The position numbers and the translations under genes were made by a program. DNA of 15,723 nucleotides, from NCBI GenBank assembly GCA_020354085.1, contig CP070641.1, positions 18,778 to 34,500 on the forward strand. Reading direction: 5' to 3'. Under the pieces are notes generated by a model. That model saw only the letters and a list, made by a program, of their open reading frames with translations, made no database searches and was not told the origin of the DNA. Each line of letters opens with the position of its first letter. Position 1 is the stretch's first letter. This DNA is from Pseudomonadota bacterium. Its GTDB lineage: Bacteria; Pseudomonadota; Gammaproteobacteria; Acidiferrobacterales; Sulfurifustaceae. This document shows positions 1 through 7,115 of this stretch, one piece after another.

Positions 1-282
1 CACCTGCTTCAGGCGGGCGACCTCATGGGGTGGACGAATCGCGAAGATGTCCATGGCGAGGAACTCGGCGCGCGAATACCCGTAGCGGCGTACCGCGGCA
101 TCATTGACCGCGAGGAAGCGGAAGCTGTCTCGATCGTAGACCCACATCGATAATGGACTGTTTTCAAACAGCAGGCGAAACCCCGCGTCCGACCCTGGCA
201 CGCTGATACGTGCGCCTCGTGTCGATTTCGCGCGGGCACTGCTGGTGCGCGCTGAATTGCGTGTTGCCGCCTTCCGAGCCAT
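1..282 (-). CDS. PAS-domain sensor protein, N-terminal part (runs off left edge)
   Basis: The minus-strand frame starting with ATG at 282 stays open to base 1, giving 94 residues of an incomplete protein. Residues 1-30 are basic and low in complexity (Arg, Lys, Ser, Ala). From residue 34 the sequence is a typical PAS start: LLFENSPLSMWVYD, then FRFLAVNDAAVRRYGYS and AEFLAMDIFAIRPP, matching the beta-strand/helix pattern and the N-D-A-A-x-x-x-Y-G-Y signature of PAS sensors that precede histidine kinase, GGDEF or EAL domains. The output domain lies outside the window, so the class of sensor cannot be told. A GGGAG sequence about 12 bases before the ATG is an acceptable ribosome site. No transmembrane segment is seen in the visible part, so it is probably cytoplasmic. 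The PAS assignment is firm; the exact start is moderately sure. Confidence 0.75.
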   Translation of the reverse strand, partial: MARKAATRNSARTSSARAKSTRGARISVPGSDAGFRLLFENSPLSMWVYDRDSFRFLAVNDAAVRRYGYSRAEFLAMDIFAIRPPHEVARLKQV

Positions 283-553
283 GCTGGAAACGTCACTCCC
301 GCCGATTACCGGATGGTCGAACAAAAAAGCACGATTTGGAACCGCGGGCGGCGTCGGCAATTTGGTCGGCCAACCCTCTAAGTCGTAACTCGCTATCCAT
401 CCCTGACGCTAGCATCCCTATGTTCGCGGTGTCTCCAAGAAGCTTAGCTCAGTGTCGCCTGGCGCACTGCCCCGCGGGCCCCGAGCCCCTCATCCCAAGG
501 GGCGGCGGTTGGATCCAGCGGATGCCTCGGCGGCGCACACATTTCCATCGGTC

Positions 554-567
554 TTGATGTCCATCAA
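554..567 (+). promoter_or_regulatory. FNR/DNR box upstream of nnrS
   Basis: TTGATGTCCATCAA is a perfect TTGAT-N4-ATCAA palindrome, the consensus bound by FNR, ANR and DNR proteins. Its centre is at 560.5. The -10-like TATAAG begins at 591, about 30 bases downstream, which is the spacing of a class II activator site centred near -41.5. Binding by the DNR-like protein encoded at 7485-8192 is inferred from its E-x-x-S-R recognition helix; a separate FNR/ANR protein elsewhere in the genome could also bind. Confidence 0.88.
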
Positions 568-590
568 GGCAACCGTCGGGCACACGCCGG

Positions 591-596
591 TATAAG
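591..596 (+). promoter_or_regulatory. Predicted -10 element of the nnrS promoter
   Basis: TATAAG matches five of six bases of the sigma-70 -10 consensus and sits where a class II FNR-type activator site at 554-567 would require it. Transcription would then start near 602-603. No good -35 is needed in such promoters because the activator occupies that position. Confidence 0.6.
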
Positions 597-603
597 CCGG
601 ACC

Positions 604-1833
604 GTGCCTCCCCGCAACGTGACACGCCCGAATGAAATGTCTTCGACCTGGCAAGCCTTCTCCAGCGCCCCGCACCGAATGTTCTTGGCGGGCGGTGCGG
701 CGCAGCTGTTACTGACCATCGGACTGTGGCTAACCGAGCTCGCGGCACGTACAAGCGGCGTCAGCCTTCCATGGAAACTGCCCGCAGCTGCCGCGCACGC
801 GTTCATGATGATCTACGGCGTGTTCCCATACTTTGTGTTGGGGTTCCTTTTTACCGTCTATCCACGATGGTTGCATACGCCGCCGATCGAACGACGGCAC
901 TACCTACGAATCTTCGCGCTACTCAACAGCGGTTGGCTGCTGCTGTATCTGGGTTTCTTTGTTGCGCGTGTACTGGCAGCGCTCGCTGTCCTTCTGTTGT
1001 TGCTCGGCTGCCTGCACGCGCTTACCGTGCTGCTCAACGTGTACGGGCAGGCGCGTGAACGCGGTGTACATGAGCGGCTGCTCAATTTTGCTTTGGTGTT
1101 CGCCGTGCTCGGTCACGCGGCGTTTTTGTACGGCATTGTGCGCAACGACATCGTCGGTTACCTGCTTGCGCGCGAGCTTGGTCTGTGGCTGTTCCTGGTG
1201 CCGGTGGTTTTTACCGTCAGCCATCGCATGATCCCGTTTTTCTCGAGCAGCGTGTTGATGAACTATGTGATGGTGCGACCCGCCTGGGGACCGCCGTTGA
1301 TGTTGCTATGCGTTGCCGGCCACGCCGTGTGTGAACTGGCCGGCGTCCCGCAATGGCGCTGGATCGCCGATTTCCCACTGGCAATTACCGCGCTGCATCA
1401 CTCCTACGTCTGGAAATTTCGGCGCAGCTTCCATTCACGCATGCTGGCGATGCTGCACATCGCCTTCCTTTGGCTCGGCGTGGCCATGCTGCTGTACGCG
1501 CTGCAAAGCCTGCTGTGGCTCGCGACCGGCTCTGACTGGATGGGACGCGCGCCGTTGCACGCCCTCGGTATCGGTTTCCTGGCGAGCATGGTGGTGGCAA
1601 TGGGCTCACGCGTGACGCTCGGTCACGCCGGGCTGTCGATGGTCGCTGATCGATTGACGTGGTTCGCGCTGCTCGGCTTGAGCATTACCGCCGTGCTGCG
1701 CATCGCAGCGGAGTTCTCGTTGCCATGGGCGAATACCCTAAACATCGCGGCCGGTGGCGCCTGGTTGCTTTGCATCATTCCCTGGGTGCTAAAGTACGCA
1801 CCGATCTATTTGCTGCCGCGACCGAACGCGTAG
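604..1833 (+). CDS. nnrS: NnrS-family multi-pass membrane protein
   Basis: A 409-residue, strongly hydrophobic protein with about twelve predicted membrane segments. Family features include FLFTVYPRWL near residue 85, corresponding to the NnrS G-F-L-x-T-x-x-x-x-W region, and near residue 325 a histidine-containing HALGIGFLASMVVAMGSR followed by VTLGHAGL, matching the NnrS hallmark H-x-x-x-x-G-x-x-x-x-M-x-x-x-x-x-R-x-T-L-G-H. NnrS proteins are haem- and copper-associated inner-membrane proteins of denitrifiers that ease nitrosative stress; their exact chemistry is unsettled. The longest frame starts with GTG at 604, but the promoter geometry puts the transcript start near 602, which favours the ATG at 637 (398 residues, beginning MSSTWQAF). 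Neither start has a strong ribosome site. The gene lies 16 bases before the sirB-like gene, so they are probably one operon under the FNR/DNR box. Confidence 0.85.
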   Translation: MPPRNVTRPNEMSSTWQAFSSAPHRMFLAGGAAQLLLTIGLWLTELAARTSGVSLPWKLPAAAAHAFMMIYGVFPYFVLGFLFTVYPRWLHTPPIERRHYLRIFALLNSGWLLLYLGFFVARVLAALAVLLLLLGCLHALTVLLNVYGQARERGVHERLLNFALVFAVLGHAAFLYGIVRNDIVGYLLARELGLWLFLVPVVFTVSHRMIPFFSSSVLMNYVMVRPAWGPPLMLLCVAGHAVCELAGVPQWRWIADFPLAITALHHSYVWKFRRSFHSRMLAMLHIAFLWLGVAMLLYALQSLLWLATGSDWMGRAPLHALGIGFLASMVVAMGSRVTLGHAGLSMVADRLTWFALLGLSITAVLRIAAEFSLPWANTLNIAAGGAWLLCIIPWVLKYAPIYLLPRPNA

Positions 1834-1849
1834 CGCCGCTGACCCAATC

Positions 1850-2227
1850 ATGTACGAGACCATTAAGCTGATTCATGTCGCAAGCGCGATGATCTCCATT
1901 ACGGGCTTTATCGTGCGCGGCCTGTGGATGCTGGTCGATTCGCCCATGCTGCAAGCGCGCTGGGTGCGCATTGCACCGCACGTCATCGACACCACCTTGC
2001 TCGGGAGCGCGATCTATCTGGCGCTGACCATCCAGCAATACCCGGGGGTGAATACCTGGCTGAGCGCCAAAGTCATCGCCGTTGTGCTCTACATCGTGCT
2101 GGGCATGATCGCGCTGCGGCGCGGCAAGACCAAACAAATTCGCGTGATGGCGTGGGTCGCGGCGCTCGCGACCTTCGCTTATATCGTAGCGGTGGCGCTC
2201 ACGCGCAGCGCCGCAGTTCTTTTTTGA
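1850..2227 (+). CDS. SirB-family integral membrane protein
   Basis: A 125-residue protein with four predicted membrane helices. The opening MYETIKLIHVASAMISITGF, the following GLWMLVDSPMLQARWVRIAPHVIDTTLLGS and the YPGVNTWLSAKVIAVVLYIVLG stretch match the SirB family, whose members share an early histidine and a conserved P-H-x-x-D-T-x-L motif. Family function is not well established; the name comes from Salmonella invasion gene regulation, which need not apply here. Conserved His residues in membrane helices make haem or redox association conceivable (inference). It follows nnrS by 16 bases and is likely co-transcribed. Length is normal for the family. Confidence 0.82.
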   Translation: MYETIKLIHVASAMISITGFIVRGLWMLVDSPMLQARWVRIAPHVIDTTLLGSAIYLALTIQQYPGVNTWLSAKVIAVVLYIVLGMIALRRGKTKQIRVMAWVAALATFAYIVAVALTRSAAVLF

Positions 2228-2261
2228 CCGTACGCGGGCGGCACGCCCGGGCCCACGTCTT

Positions 2262-2280
2262 TTTCAGCCTCGTTTCAGCC
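2262..2280 (+). promoter_or_regulatory. Putative OmpR-family operator: direct repeat TTTCAGCC
   Basis: Two identical octamers TTTCAGCC lie at 2262-2269 and 2273-2280, giving an exact 11-bp period. Tandem half-sites one helical turn apart are typical of OmpR/PhoB-family regulators. The repeat sits 44 bases before the cytochrome b gene whose operon encodes such a regulator (3321-3983), so autoregulation is a reasonable inference. A weak -10-like TAGGCT occurs at 2289-2294. No second copy was seen elsewhere in the window. Confidence 0.5.
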
Positions 2281-2323
2281 AGTCTTGTTAGGCTGCCATC
2301 CGTTGAAGTCAACGAAAGCCGCC

Positions 2324-2968
2324 ATGACAAGTATCGACATGCCAACCGAATCGGCGATCCGCGAGGTACGGGTCTGGGACCCGCTGGTACGCATCTTTCA
2401 CTGGTCGCTGGTCGCACTGTTTCTCATCGCCTACCTCAGCGGCGATGAGGCCTCGCAACTACACCTGTGGTCCGGCTACGGGGTGCTGGCACTGGTCGGT
2501 GTGCGCGTGCTGTGGGGTCTCGTCGGCACGCGTCATGCGCGCTTTGGTAACTTCGTGCGTGGTCCGGCCACGATCGCGCGCTATTTGAAGGAGCTGTTGC
2601 TAGCTCGGCCGCGGCGCTACCTGGGGCACAACCCGCTGGGTGGCGCCATGATCGTGCTGATGCTGGCGACACTTGGCGCCACCGCTGCGAGCGGCGTGGC
2701 GCTGCAACAGATACACAACGGCGGGGGTGCCGTGGCGAGCGCCGCGCTCGCGCTACGCGCGCTGGCGCCGGCCCCGCTCGCCGCCGCCCACGCCGACGAC
2801 GACGATGATGACGATGACGAAGCCGAATGGCTCGAGGAGCTGCACGAGTTTCTAGCCCAGCTAATGGTGGTACTGGTGCTGCTGCACGTCGCCGGCGTGG
2901 CGGTGGGCAGCGCAATGCACCGGGAAAACCTGATCCGCGCCATGTTTACCGGGCGCAAACCTGTTTAA
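2324..2968 (+). CDS. Cytochrome b561-type membrane protein with poly-Asp loop
   Basis: A 214-residue protein of the bacterial cytochrome b561 / Ni,Fe-hydrogenase cytochrome b type, with four predicted membrane helices. It begins VRVWDPLVRIFHWSLVALF (His26), the family's typical first helix, followed by HLWSGYGVLALVGVRVLWG (His47), GHNPLGGAMIVLMLATLGAT and a last helix with LVLLHVAGV (His188); these histidines are candidate ligands for b-type haem. Such proteins pass electrons between quinones and soluble or periplasmic partners. Between helices 3 and 4, probably on the periplasmic side, is a run of eight aspartates (158-165) followed by Glu-rich sequence, which could bind metal ions (inference). 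ATG 2324 is preferred over an upstream TTG because the family motif begins soon after it. The gene heads an operon with a PepSY protein and a two-component system. Confidence 0.85.
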   Translation: MTSIDMPTESAIREVRVWDPLVRIFHWSLVALFLIAYLSGDEASQLHLWSGYGVLALVGVRVLWGLVGTRHARFGNFVRGPATIARYLKELLLARPRRYLGHNPLGGAMIVLMLATLGATAASGVALQQIHNGGGAVASAALALRALAPAPLAAAHADDDDDDDDEAEWLEELHEFLAQLMVVLVLLHVAGVAVGSAMHRENLIRAMFTGRKPV

Positions 2969-2979
2969 CATTGAATCAC

Positions 2980-2985
2980 GAGGAG
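2980..2985 (+). promoter_or_regulatory. Strong ribosome binding site of the PepSY gene
   Basis: GAGGAG lies 8 bases before ATG 2994 and is one of the best Shine-Dalgarno sequences in the window, suggesting that the small periplasmic protein is made at a high rate relative to its operon partners. Confidence 0.7.
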
Positions 2986-2993
2986 TAATTGTC

Positions 2994-3317
2994 ATGCATA
3001 AAATCGTTAAATCCACAATGATCGCTCTCGCGACCGTTGTCGTGCCCCCGGCGTTTGGCGTCGCTTTCGCCAGCAGCGATCACGACAAGGCACGCGCGCT
3101 CAAGCAGTCCGGCGAGATCATGTCGCTGGAAACGATTCTGGAGAAGGCGCGCAAGGATCAGCCCGGGCGCGTGGTCGAAACCGAGCTGGAGCGCAAGGGC
3201 GAGCGCTACGTCTACGAGATCAAGATCGTCGACGACAAGGGCGGCGTGCGCGAGCTTAAGTACGACGCCAAGACTGGCGAGCCGCTCAAGCGCGAACGCG
3301 AGAAGAGCGGTGAGTGA
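2994..3317 (+). CDS. Exported PepSY-domain protein
   Basis: A 107-residue protein with an N-terminal signal peptide (basic MHKIVKS, hydrophobic core to about residue 25, likely cleavage near AFA-S). The mature part is charged and fits a single PepSY domain at about residues 38-103: an SLETILEKA helix, then beta strands VVETELERKGERYVYEIKIV and VRELKYDAKTGEPL, the classic ending Y-x-V-x-x-x-D-x-x-x-G-x-x-x-x-x. PepSY proteins are thought to bind or modulate periplasmic or membrane partners; no enzymatic activity is implied. It lies between a cytochrome b561 and a two-component system, a combination that recurs in proteobacteria, so a role in sensing or modulating the kinase or cytochrome is plausible. 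The following regulator starts 3 bases after its stop. Confidence 0.85.
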   Translation: MHKIVKSTMIALATVVVPPAFGVAFASSDHDKARALKQSGEIMSLETILEKARKDQPGRVVETELERKGERYVYEIKIVDDKGGVRELKYDAKTGEPLKREREKSGE

Positions 3318-3320
3318 TCT

Positions 3321-3983
3321 GTGCGCCTGTTGGTCGTTGAGGACGACGCCGAGCTGCGCGGGCGACTAAAGCAGTCGCTCGCGCGTGCCGGTTTTGCGGT
3401 CGATGCCGTCGACAACGGCGTCGAGGCGGGATATTTGGGCACGCAAGAGCCGTACGATGCGGTCGTCCTCGACCTCGGCTTGCCGGGACGCTCAGGTCTT
3501 GAGGTGCTGCGGCAGTGGCGCAACGACGCCAATACGGTGCCGGTCGTTATTCTCACGGCCCGCGATTCCTGGCAGGAGAAGGTCGAGGGCTTCAAGGCTG
3601 GGGCCGACGACTATCTCGCCAAACCATTCCATATGGAAGAACTGATGGCACGCCTCAATGCCGTCATTCGCCGCCGCCACGCACAGCCCGGCGGCGAGCT
3701 GCGCAGCGGCGACTTGGTGCTCGATGAGGAACGGCAAACCGTGCGCCGCGGGACGCACAACCTGGAACTCACCGCCACCGAATTTCGGTTGCTGCGCTAC
3801 TTCATGCTGCATCCGGGCCGTACGCTTTCCAAGTCCGTGCTGACCGAACATGTCTACGAGTACGACGCGGACAAGGACAGCAATGTCATCGAGGCCTACG
3901 TGCGGCGCCTGCGCCAGAAACTCGGCCGCGATGTGATACGCACGCGCCGCGGCCAAGGTTACGTGTTCGAGGGCATCCGCTAA
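3321..3983 (+). CDS. OmpR-family response regulator
   Basis: A 220-residue two-domain regulator starting at GTG 3321, 3 bases after the PepSY stop. The receiver domain (1-115) has the acidic pair Glu7-Asp8-Asp9, the phospho-acceptor Asp51 in VVLDLGLPG, Thr79 in ILTARD and Lys101 in LAKPF. The C-terminal winged-helix domain (about 125-218) carries LTATEFRLLRYFMLHPGRTL and VIEAYVRRLRQKLG, with the closing RGQGYVF typical of the OmpR/PhoB group; overall closest in style to PhoP/QseB-like regulators. It is expected to be phosphorylated by the kinase encoded next, with a one-base stop/start overlap. The 11-bp direct repeat at 2262-2280 is a candidate binding site. Family and pairing are sure; the signal and regulon are unknown. 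Confidence 0.93.
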   Translation: MRLLVVEDDAELRGRLKQSLARAGFAVDAVDNGVEAGYLGTQEPYDAVVLDLGLPGRSGLEVLRQWRNDANTVPVVILTARDSWQEKVEGFKAGADDYLAKPFHMEELMARLNAVIRRRHAQPGGELRSGDLVLDEERQTVRRGTHNLELTATEFRLLRYFMLHPGRTLSKSVLTEHVYEYDADKDSNVIEAYVRRLRQKLGRDVIRTRRGQGYVFEGIR

Positions 3984-5314
3984 TGCGCTCCTTGCGCGCG
4001 CGCCTCGGTCTGGGGCTGGCGAGTGGGCTGCTCGTCGTCTTCATCCTGCAGTGGTTAGTGGTGACGCTGGCGATACGGCACATCGCCGAGGCCTTTGTAG
4101 CGAGTCGCCTGGAGCACGATGCCGACACCATCGTAGCGGCACTGCAAACTGCGACGCCCATGCAATCGTTACTAGAGGATCCACGCCTCGCCGGCGTTTT
4201 TCATCAGCCCTATTCCGGGCACTACTTTCGCATCACGATTGGCGACAGGGTGGTGCGTTCGCGTTCGCTCTGGGACCAGGATTTGGCAGTGGATCGGGCG
4301 CCAAGCGGTGCGCAGTTGCGCATTCAGCAGCCTGGGCCGCAAAACCAGTCGTTGCTGGTTCTGGTGCGCGGCGTGCTGCTCAAGGAGCAGGAGGCTACGC
4401 TTGCCGTGGCGGAGGATCTGACGCCGCTACGCAGCGAGTTGCAGCGCTTCAATCTGCAGTATGCCATCGTCTCGGGCGGCGCGCTGGCCGTGCTGCTGCT
4501 GATTCAGCAATTTGCCCTTTGGCTCGGGTTGCGTCCGCTGATGCGTATTCGCGCGGAACTCGACGAGGTCAAAGACGGCGCGCGCGAGCAACTAAGTGAG
4601 CGGGTGCCGCACGAGATGCAGTCGTTTGTACGCGAGCTGAATGCGGCGCTTGCAACCTTGCGCGAGCGGCTCGTACGCTCGCGGCGCGCCTTGGGGAACC
4701 TGGCGCACGCGCTCAAGACACCGCTGACGCTGCTCAGCGATCTCAGTTCGGACAAGCGCCTGGGCCGCTGGCCCGATATCCGGCGACCGATGCAGACGCA
4801 CACGCAATCGATCGCCAACCTGATCGACAGAGAACTCAAGCGGGCGCGCCTCGCCGGCGCAGCAACCGGCGCTGCCGCTCTCGACGTGCAGGGGTTGATC
4901 GACGAGCTTGTAACGACCATCACGGCCATACACCGCGAAAAGGCGGTGGCCGTGCAACGCGAGGCACCACGCGGGAGGATCGTTTTCCGCGCCGATCGCG
5001 AGGACATGCTGGAACTGCTCGGCAATGTGATCGATAACGCCTTCAAGTGGGCACACGCCGCCGTCCGGCTAAATCTTGCGATCAACGACAGCTTGCGGAT
5101 TACCGTCGAGGACGATGGGCCCGGCTGCGATGCGGCGCGGCTACGGCAAATCGGCCGGCGCGGGGTACGACTGGATGAAACCGTGCCGGGTCACGGACTC
5201 GGGCTCGCGATCGCCCACGATATCGCGCTTAGCTATCGCGGCCAGTTGGCATTTGACCGATCGCCGAGTTTGGGTGGTCTGCGCGTGGTAATTACGCTGC
5301 CCAAGTACAACTGA
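3983..5314 (+). CDS. Membrane sensor histidine kinase
   Basis: A 443-residue kinase whose ATG overlaps the stop of the regulator gene (TAATG), indicating translational coupling. Membrane segments at about residues 13-31 and 161-182 enclose a periplasmic sensor region of roughly 130 residues. A HAMP-like linker follows (185-235). The dimerisation/phospho-acceptor motif is NLAHALKTPLTLL with His242. The ATP-binding domain shows the N box LLGNVIDNAFKWA (Asn348, Asn352), the G1 box VEDDGPG (375-381) and the G2 box GHGLGLAIAHDI (403-414). The order and sequences resemble PhoQ/QseC-type kinases. Cognate partner is the upstream OmpR-type regulator. The periplasmic sensor could monitor the co-encoded PepSY protein, a metal ion or envelope redox state; the sequence does not decide this. 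Confidence 0.92.
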   Translation: MRSLRARLGLGLASGLLVVFILQWLVVTLAIRHIAEAFVASRLEHDADTIVAALQTATPMQSLLEDPRLAGVFHQPYSGHYFRITIGDRVVRSRSLWDQDLAVDRAPSGAQLRIQQPGPQNQSLLVLVRGVLLKEQEATLAVAEDLTPLRSELQRFNLQYAIVSGGALAVLLLIQQFALWLGLRPLMRIRAELDEVKDGAREQLSERVPHEMQSFVRELNAALATLRERLVRSRRALGNLAHALKTPLTLLSDLSSDKRLGRWPDIRRPMQTHTQSIANLIDRELKRARLAGAATGAAALDVQGLIDELVTTITAIHREKAVAVQREAPRGRIVFRADREDMLELLGNVIDNAFKWAHAAVRLNLAINDSLRITVEDDGPGCDAARLRQIGRRGVRLDETVPGHGLGLAIAHDIALSYRGQLAFDRSPSLGGLRVVITLPKYN

Positions 5315-5341
5315 AAGCCCTGCCGCAAAATCGAAGGTCGT

Positions 5342-5740
5342 TTACAAACTGGGGGTAGCATCACGCCCGCCGCGCTTGCTGTCCTCGCGGCGCGCCTGGC
5401 AGGGCTGACAACGTTTCGCGGTCGGATAGGCGTCGAGGCGCGCGAGCACAATATCGGTGCCGCAATCCACGCACTCGCCGTAAGTACCGGCGCTGATGCG
5501 CTGCAAGGCCGCTTCGATGTCGGCAAGCTCTTTGACCTCGCGATCCAGATGCGCGAGGTTCACCCCGGCGAGGAGATCGGCGAACGACTCCTCGGCGGCA
5601 TCGTGCACCTGGCCGGCCAAGTCGACGAAGTCCTCGCGCTTGGACTCGAGCAGCGTGTCGTGCACGACCCAGCGGAGTTGCTCGCGGCGCTTCAAGAGTT
5701 GCTGCCGCAGCCGATCGATGTCTTTGTCGCTCAGTGCCAT
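5342..5740 (-). CDS. DksA/TraR-family zinc-finger protein
   Basis: A 132-residue protein with a long helical N-terminal part (about 1-85) and a C4 zinc finger: Cys90 and Cys93 in YGECVDCG, Cys111 and Cys114 in KRCQPCQARRE. This is the DksA/TraR architecture; DksA-type proteins enter the RNA polymerase secondary channel and alter promoter output together with ppGpp. It is shorter than DksA (about 150 residues), and the coiled-coil tip does not show the exact D-x-x-D-x-A of classical DksA, so it is better called a DksA/TraR-like paralogue than DksA itself. AGAGGA about 9 bases before the ATG is a good ribosome site. It is convergent with the histidine kinase (27-bp gap) and downstream of moeA with about 90 bp between. 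Confidence 0.9.
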   Translation of the reverse strand: MALSDKDIDRLRQQLLKRREQLRWVVHDTLLESKREDFVDLAGQVHDAAEESFADLLAGVNLAHLDREVKELADIEAALQRISAGTYGECVDCGTDIVLARLDAYPTAKRCQPCQARREDSKRGGRDATPSL

Positions 5741-5829
5741 TTAGCCAGTCCTCTACCTGAATTTCACGCTATCACGAACGCACGTGGCAAGCTTGACCTC
5801 CGTCAATAAACGCGGTGTCGCGGTTGGCG

Positions 5830-7032
5830 TCAAGAAAACGCCAGTGTCAGCGGCGTCACCAATACCGAATCACCAGCCGCGAAGCCTTGGCTATCGGCCT
5901 CGACGCGAATCAAGACGGTTGTTTCGCGCAAAGCGGCGAGCATGTGTGAGCCCTGACCCGTCAGCGCGGTCGCCATGAGCCGGCGACCTTCCACATGGAC
6001 ACGGCCGCGCAGGAATTCGGTACGCCCGGCGTGCCGACGAAAGCTGTTGGCGGCAGTGGCCGGCAGTTCCGAGCGTTGCGCGGTGCCGTGATGCCAGGCG
6101 ATCAGGGCCGGCTCGACGAATAGTTTGAAGGTAACTAGGCTCGACACCGGGTTGCCGGGCAGCGCGAAAAAATGCGTGCGGCTGCCGACGTGACCGAAGG
6201 CGATCGGCTTACCGGGCTTGACGCGCACCTTCCAGAACTCAATCTTGCCGATCTCGGCGAACGCCTGCTTGACCAGATCGTGGTCGCCGACCGAGGCGCC
6301 GCCACTTGTGATGATAAAGTCAAAATCGGTGGAGGCCGCGAGCAGCGCGCGTAACGCCGCCGGATCATCGCGCACTGTGCCGCCATCGACCGCCTCGACA
6401 CCCAGTTGCCGCAACAGCAGCAAGGTAGCGAGGCGATTGGATTCGTAGATCTGTCCCGGCGCGAGCGACTTACCCGGGGAAATCAGTTCATTGCCAGTCG
6501 CTACCACCAAAACACGCGCTTGGGCGTACACGCTGACCTCGGCCACGCCGGCGCTCGATAGCAAGGCGATGTCGAACGGTGTGAGCAGCCGCCCCGCCGC
6601 GTATAGCAATTCACCCGCGCGAAAATCCTCGCCCTGGCGGCGAATGTATTGTCCCGGCTGCACCGTGCGCGGAAACACGATTTGTTCGCGACTTTGCTTA
6701 ATGTCTTCTTGCATCACCACTGCGTCGGCACCGTGCGGCACGGGAGCGCCGGTAAAGATGCGCATAGTGGTGCCCGGTCTGAGTGTCTGCGGCGCATCGC
6801 CGCAACTCGATTCGCCCGCGAGCGGCAAGACGAAATTCTTGGTTATCAGGTCGGCGGTGGCCACCGCGTAACCGTCCATGGCGGAGTTATCGAAGGCCGG
6901 GTTATCGACCCGCGCGCGCAGTTCCTTGGCGGTAAAACGGCCGACGGCGCGATCAAGTGGCACCGTTTCTTGACGCGTCGTGCGTCGCACGGCATGGATG
7001 AGTGCTTGCTGGGCTTCTTCGAGCGTGAGCAT
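5830..7032 (-). CDS. moeA: Molybdopterin molybdenumtransferase MoeA
   Basis: A 400-residue protein with the full MoeA plan; it inserts molybdate into adenylated molybdopterin to finish the molybdenum cofactor, in the cytoplasm. Visible hallmarks: DNPAFDNSAMDGYAV (43-57, with Asp53), GAPVPHGADAVVMQED (95-110), the MPT-binding domain motif TSGGASVGDHD (242-252, Asp250) and LPGNPVSSLV (291-300). Length matches the family (about 400). ATG at 7032 gives the usual N-terminus MLTLEEAQQALI; no clear Shine-Dalgarno precedes it. It lies 83 bp downstream of a thioredoxin-like gene on the same strand, possibly sharing its transcript. Molybdenum enzymes such as nitrate reductase would be the users, consistent with the neighbouring DNR and NnrS genes. 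Confidence 0.95.
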   Translation of the reverse strand: MLTLEEAQQALIHAVRRTTRQETVPLDRAVGRFTAKELRARVDNPAFDNSAMDGYAVATADLITKNFVLPLAGESSCGDAPQTLRPGTTMRIFTGAPVPHGADAVVMQEDIKQSREQIVFPRTVQPGQYIRRQGEDFRAGELLYAAGRLLTPFDIALLSSAGVAEVSVYAQARVLVVATGNELISPGKSLAPGQIYESNRLATLLLLRQLGVEAVDGGTVRDDPAALRALLAASTDFDFIITSGGASVGDHDLVKQAFAEIGKIEFWKVRVKPGKPIAFGHVGSRTHFFALPGNPVSSLVTFKLFVEPALIAWHHGTAQRSELPATAANSFRRHAGRTEFLRGRVHVEGRRLMATALTGQGSHMLAALRETTVLIRVEADSQGFAAGDSVLVTPLTLAFS

Positions 7033-7115
7033 CGGTAGGAGATTTCGCCGCGGTGGATCGCGCTACGGTAACGGATTTGGGCTACAACGCCCAGTGCCGT
7101 CGGCACGAACGCTGG

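Larger units (their letters stand above)
283..603. other. Divergent intergenic region
   Basis: About 320 bases between the minus-strand PAS gene and the plus-strand nnrS-like gene. Open frames here are short and have no recognisable protein character. The right-hand end holds an FNR/DNR box and a -10 element for nnrS (separate entries). A hairpin with stem GCCCCT/AGGGGC (485-490 with 498-503) lacks a T-run on either strand, so it is not an obvious terminator. Nothing else was recognised. Confidence 0.6.

Noticed and set aside
9..296. Alternative minus-strand frame across the left edge
   Set aside because: Arg/Ala/Ser-rich with no domain pattern, whereas the overlapping frame starting at 282 is a clear PAS domain.
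485..503. GC-rich hairpin GCCCCT/AGGGGC in the left intergenic region
   Set aside because: No T-tract on either strand and no known motif; expected by chance in GC-rich DNA.
441..530. tRNA-like stretch with TTAGCTCAGT reminiscent of a D-arm
   Set aside because: The GCTC stem has no matching GAGC partner, no anticodon arm can be drawn, and the later GGTTGGATCC is not a GTTCRA T-loop; chance resemblance.
2235..2264. Hairpin CGGGCG-GCA-CGCCCG after the sirB-like gene followed by TCTTTTT
   Set aside because: The T-run starts 8 bases after the stem, too far for a standard intrinsic terminator; it may still contribute to termination, but the evidence is weak.
5825..5843. Hairpin TGGCGT/ACGCCA overlapping the moeA stop codon
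   Set aside because: No T-run follows on the moeA strand, so it does not qualify as a terminator.
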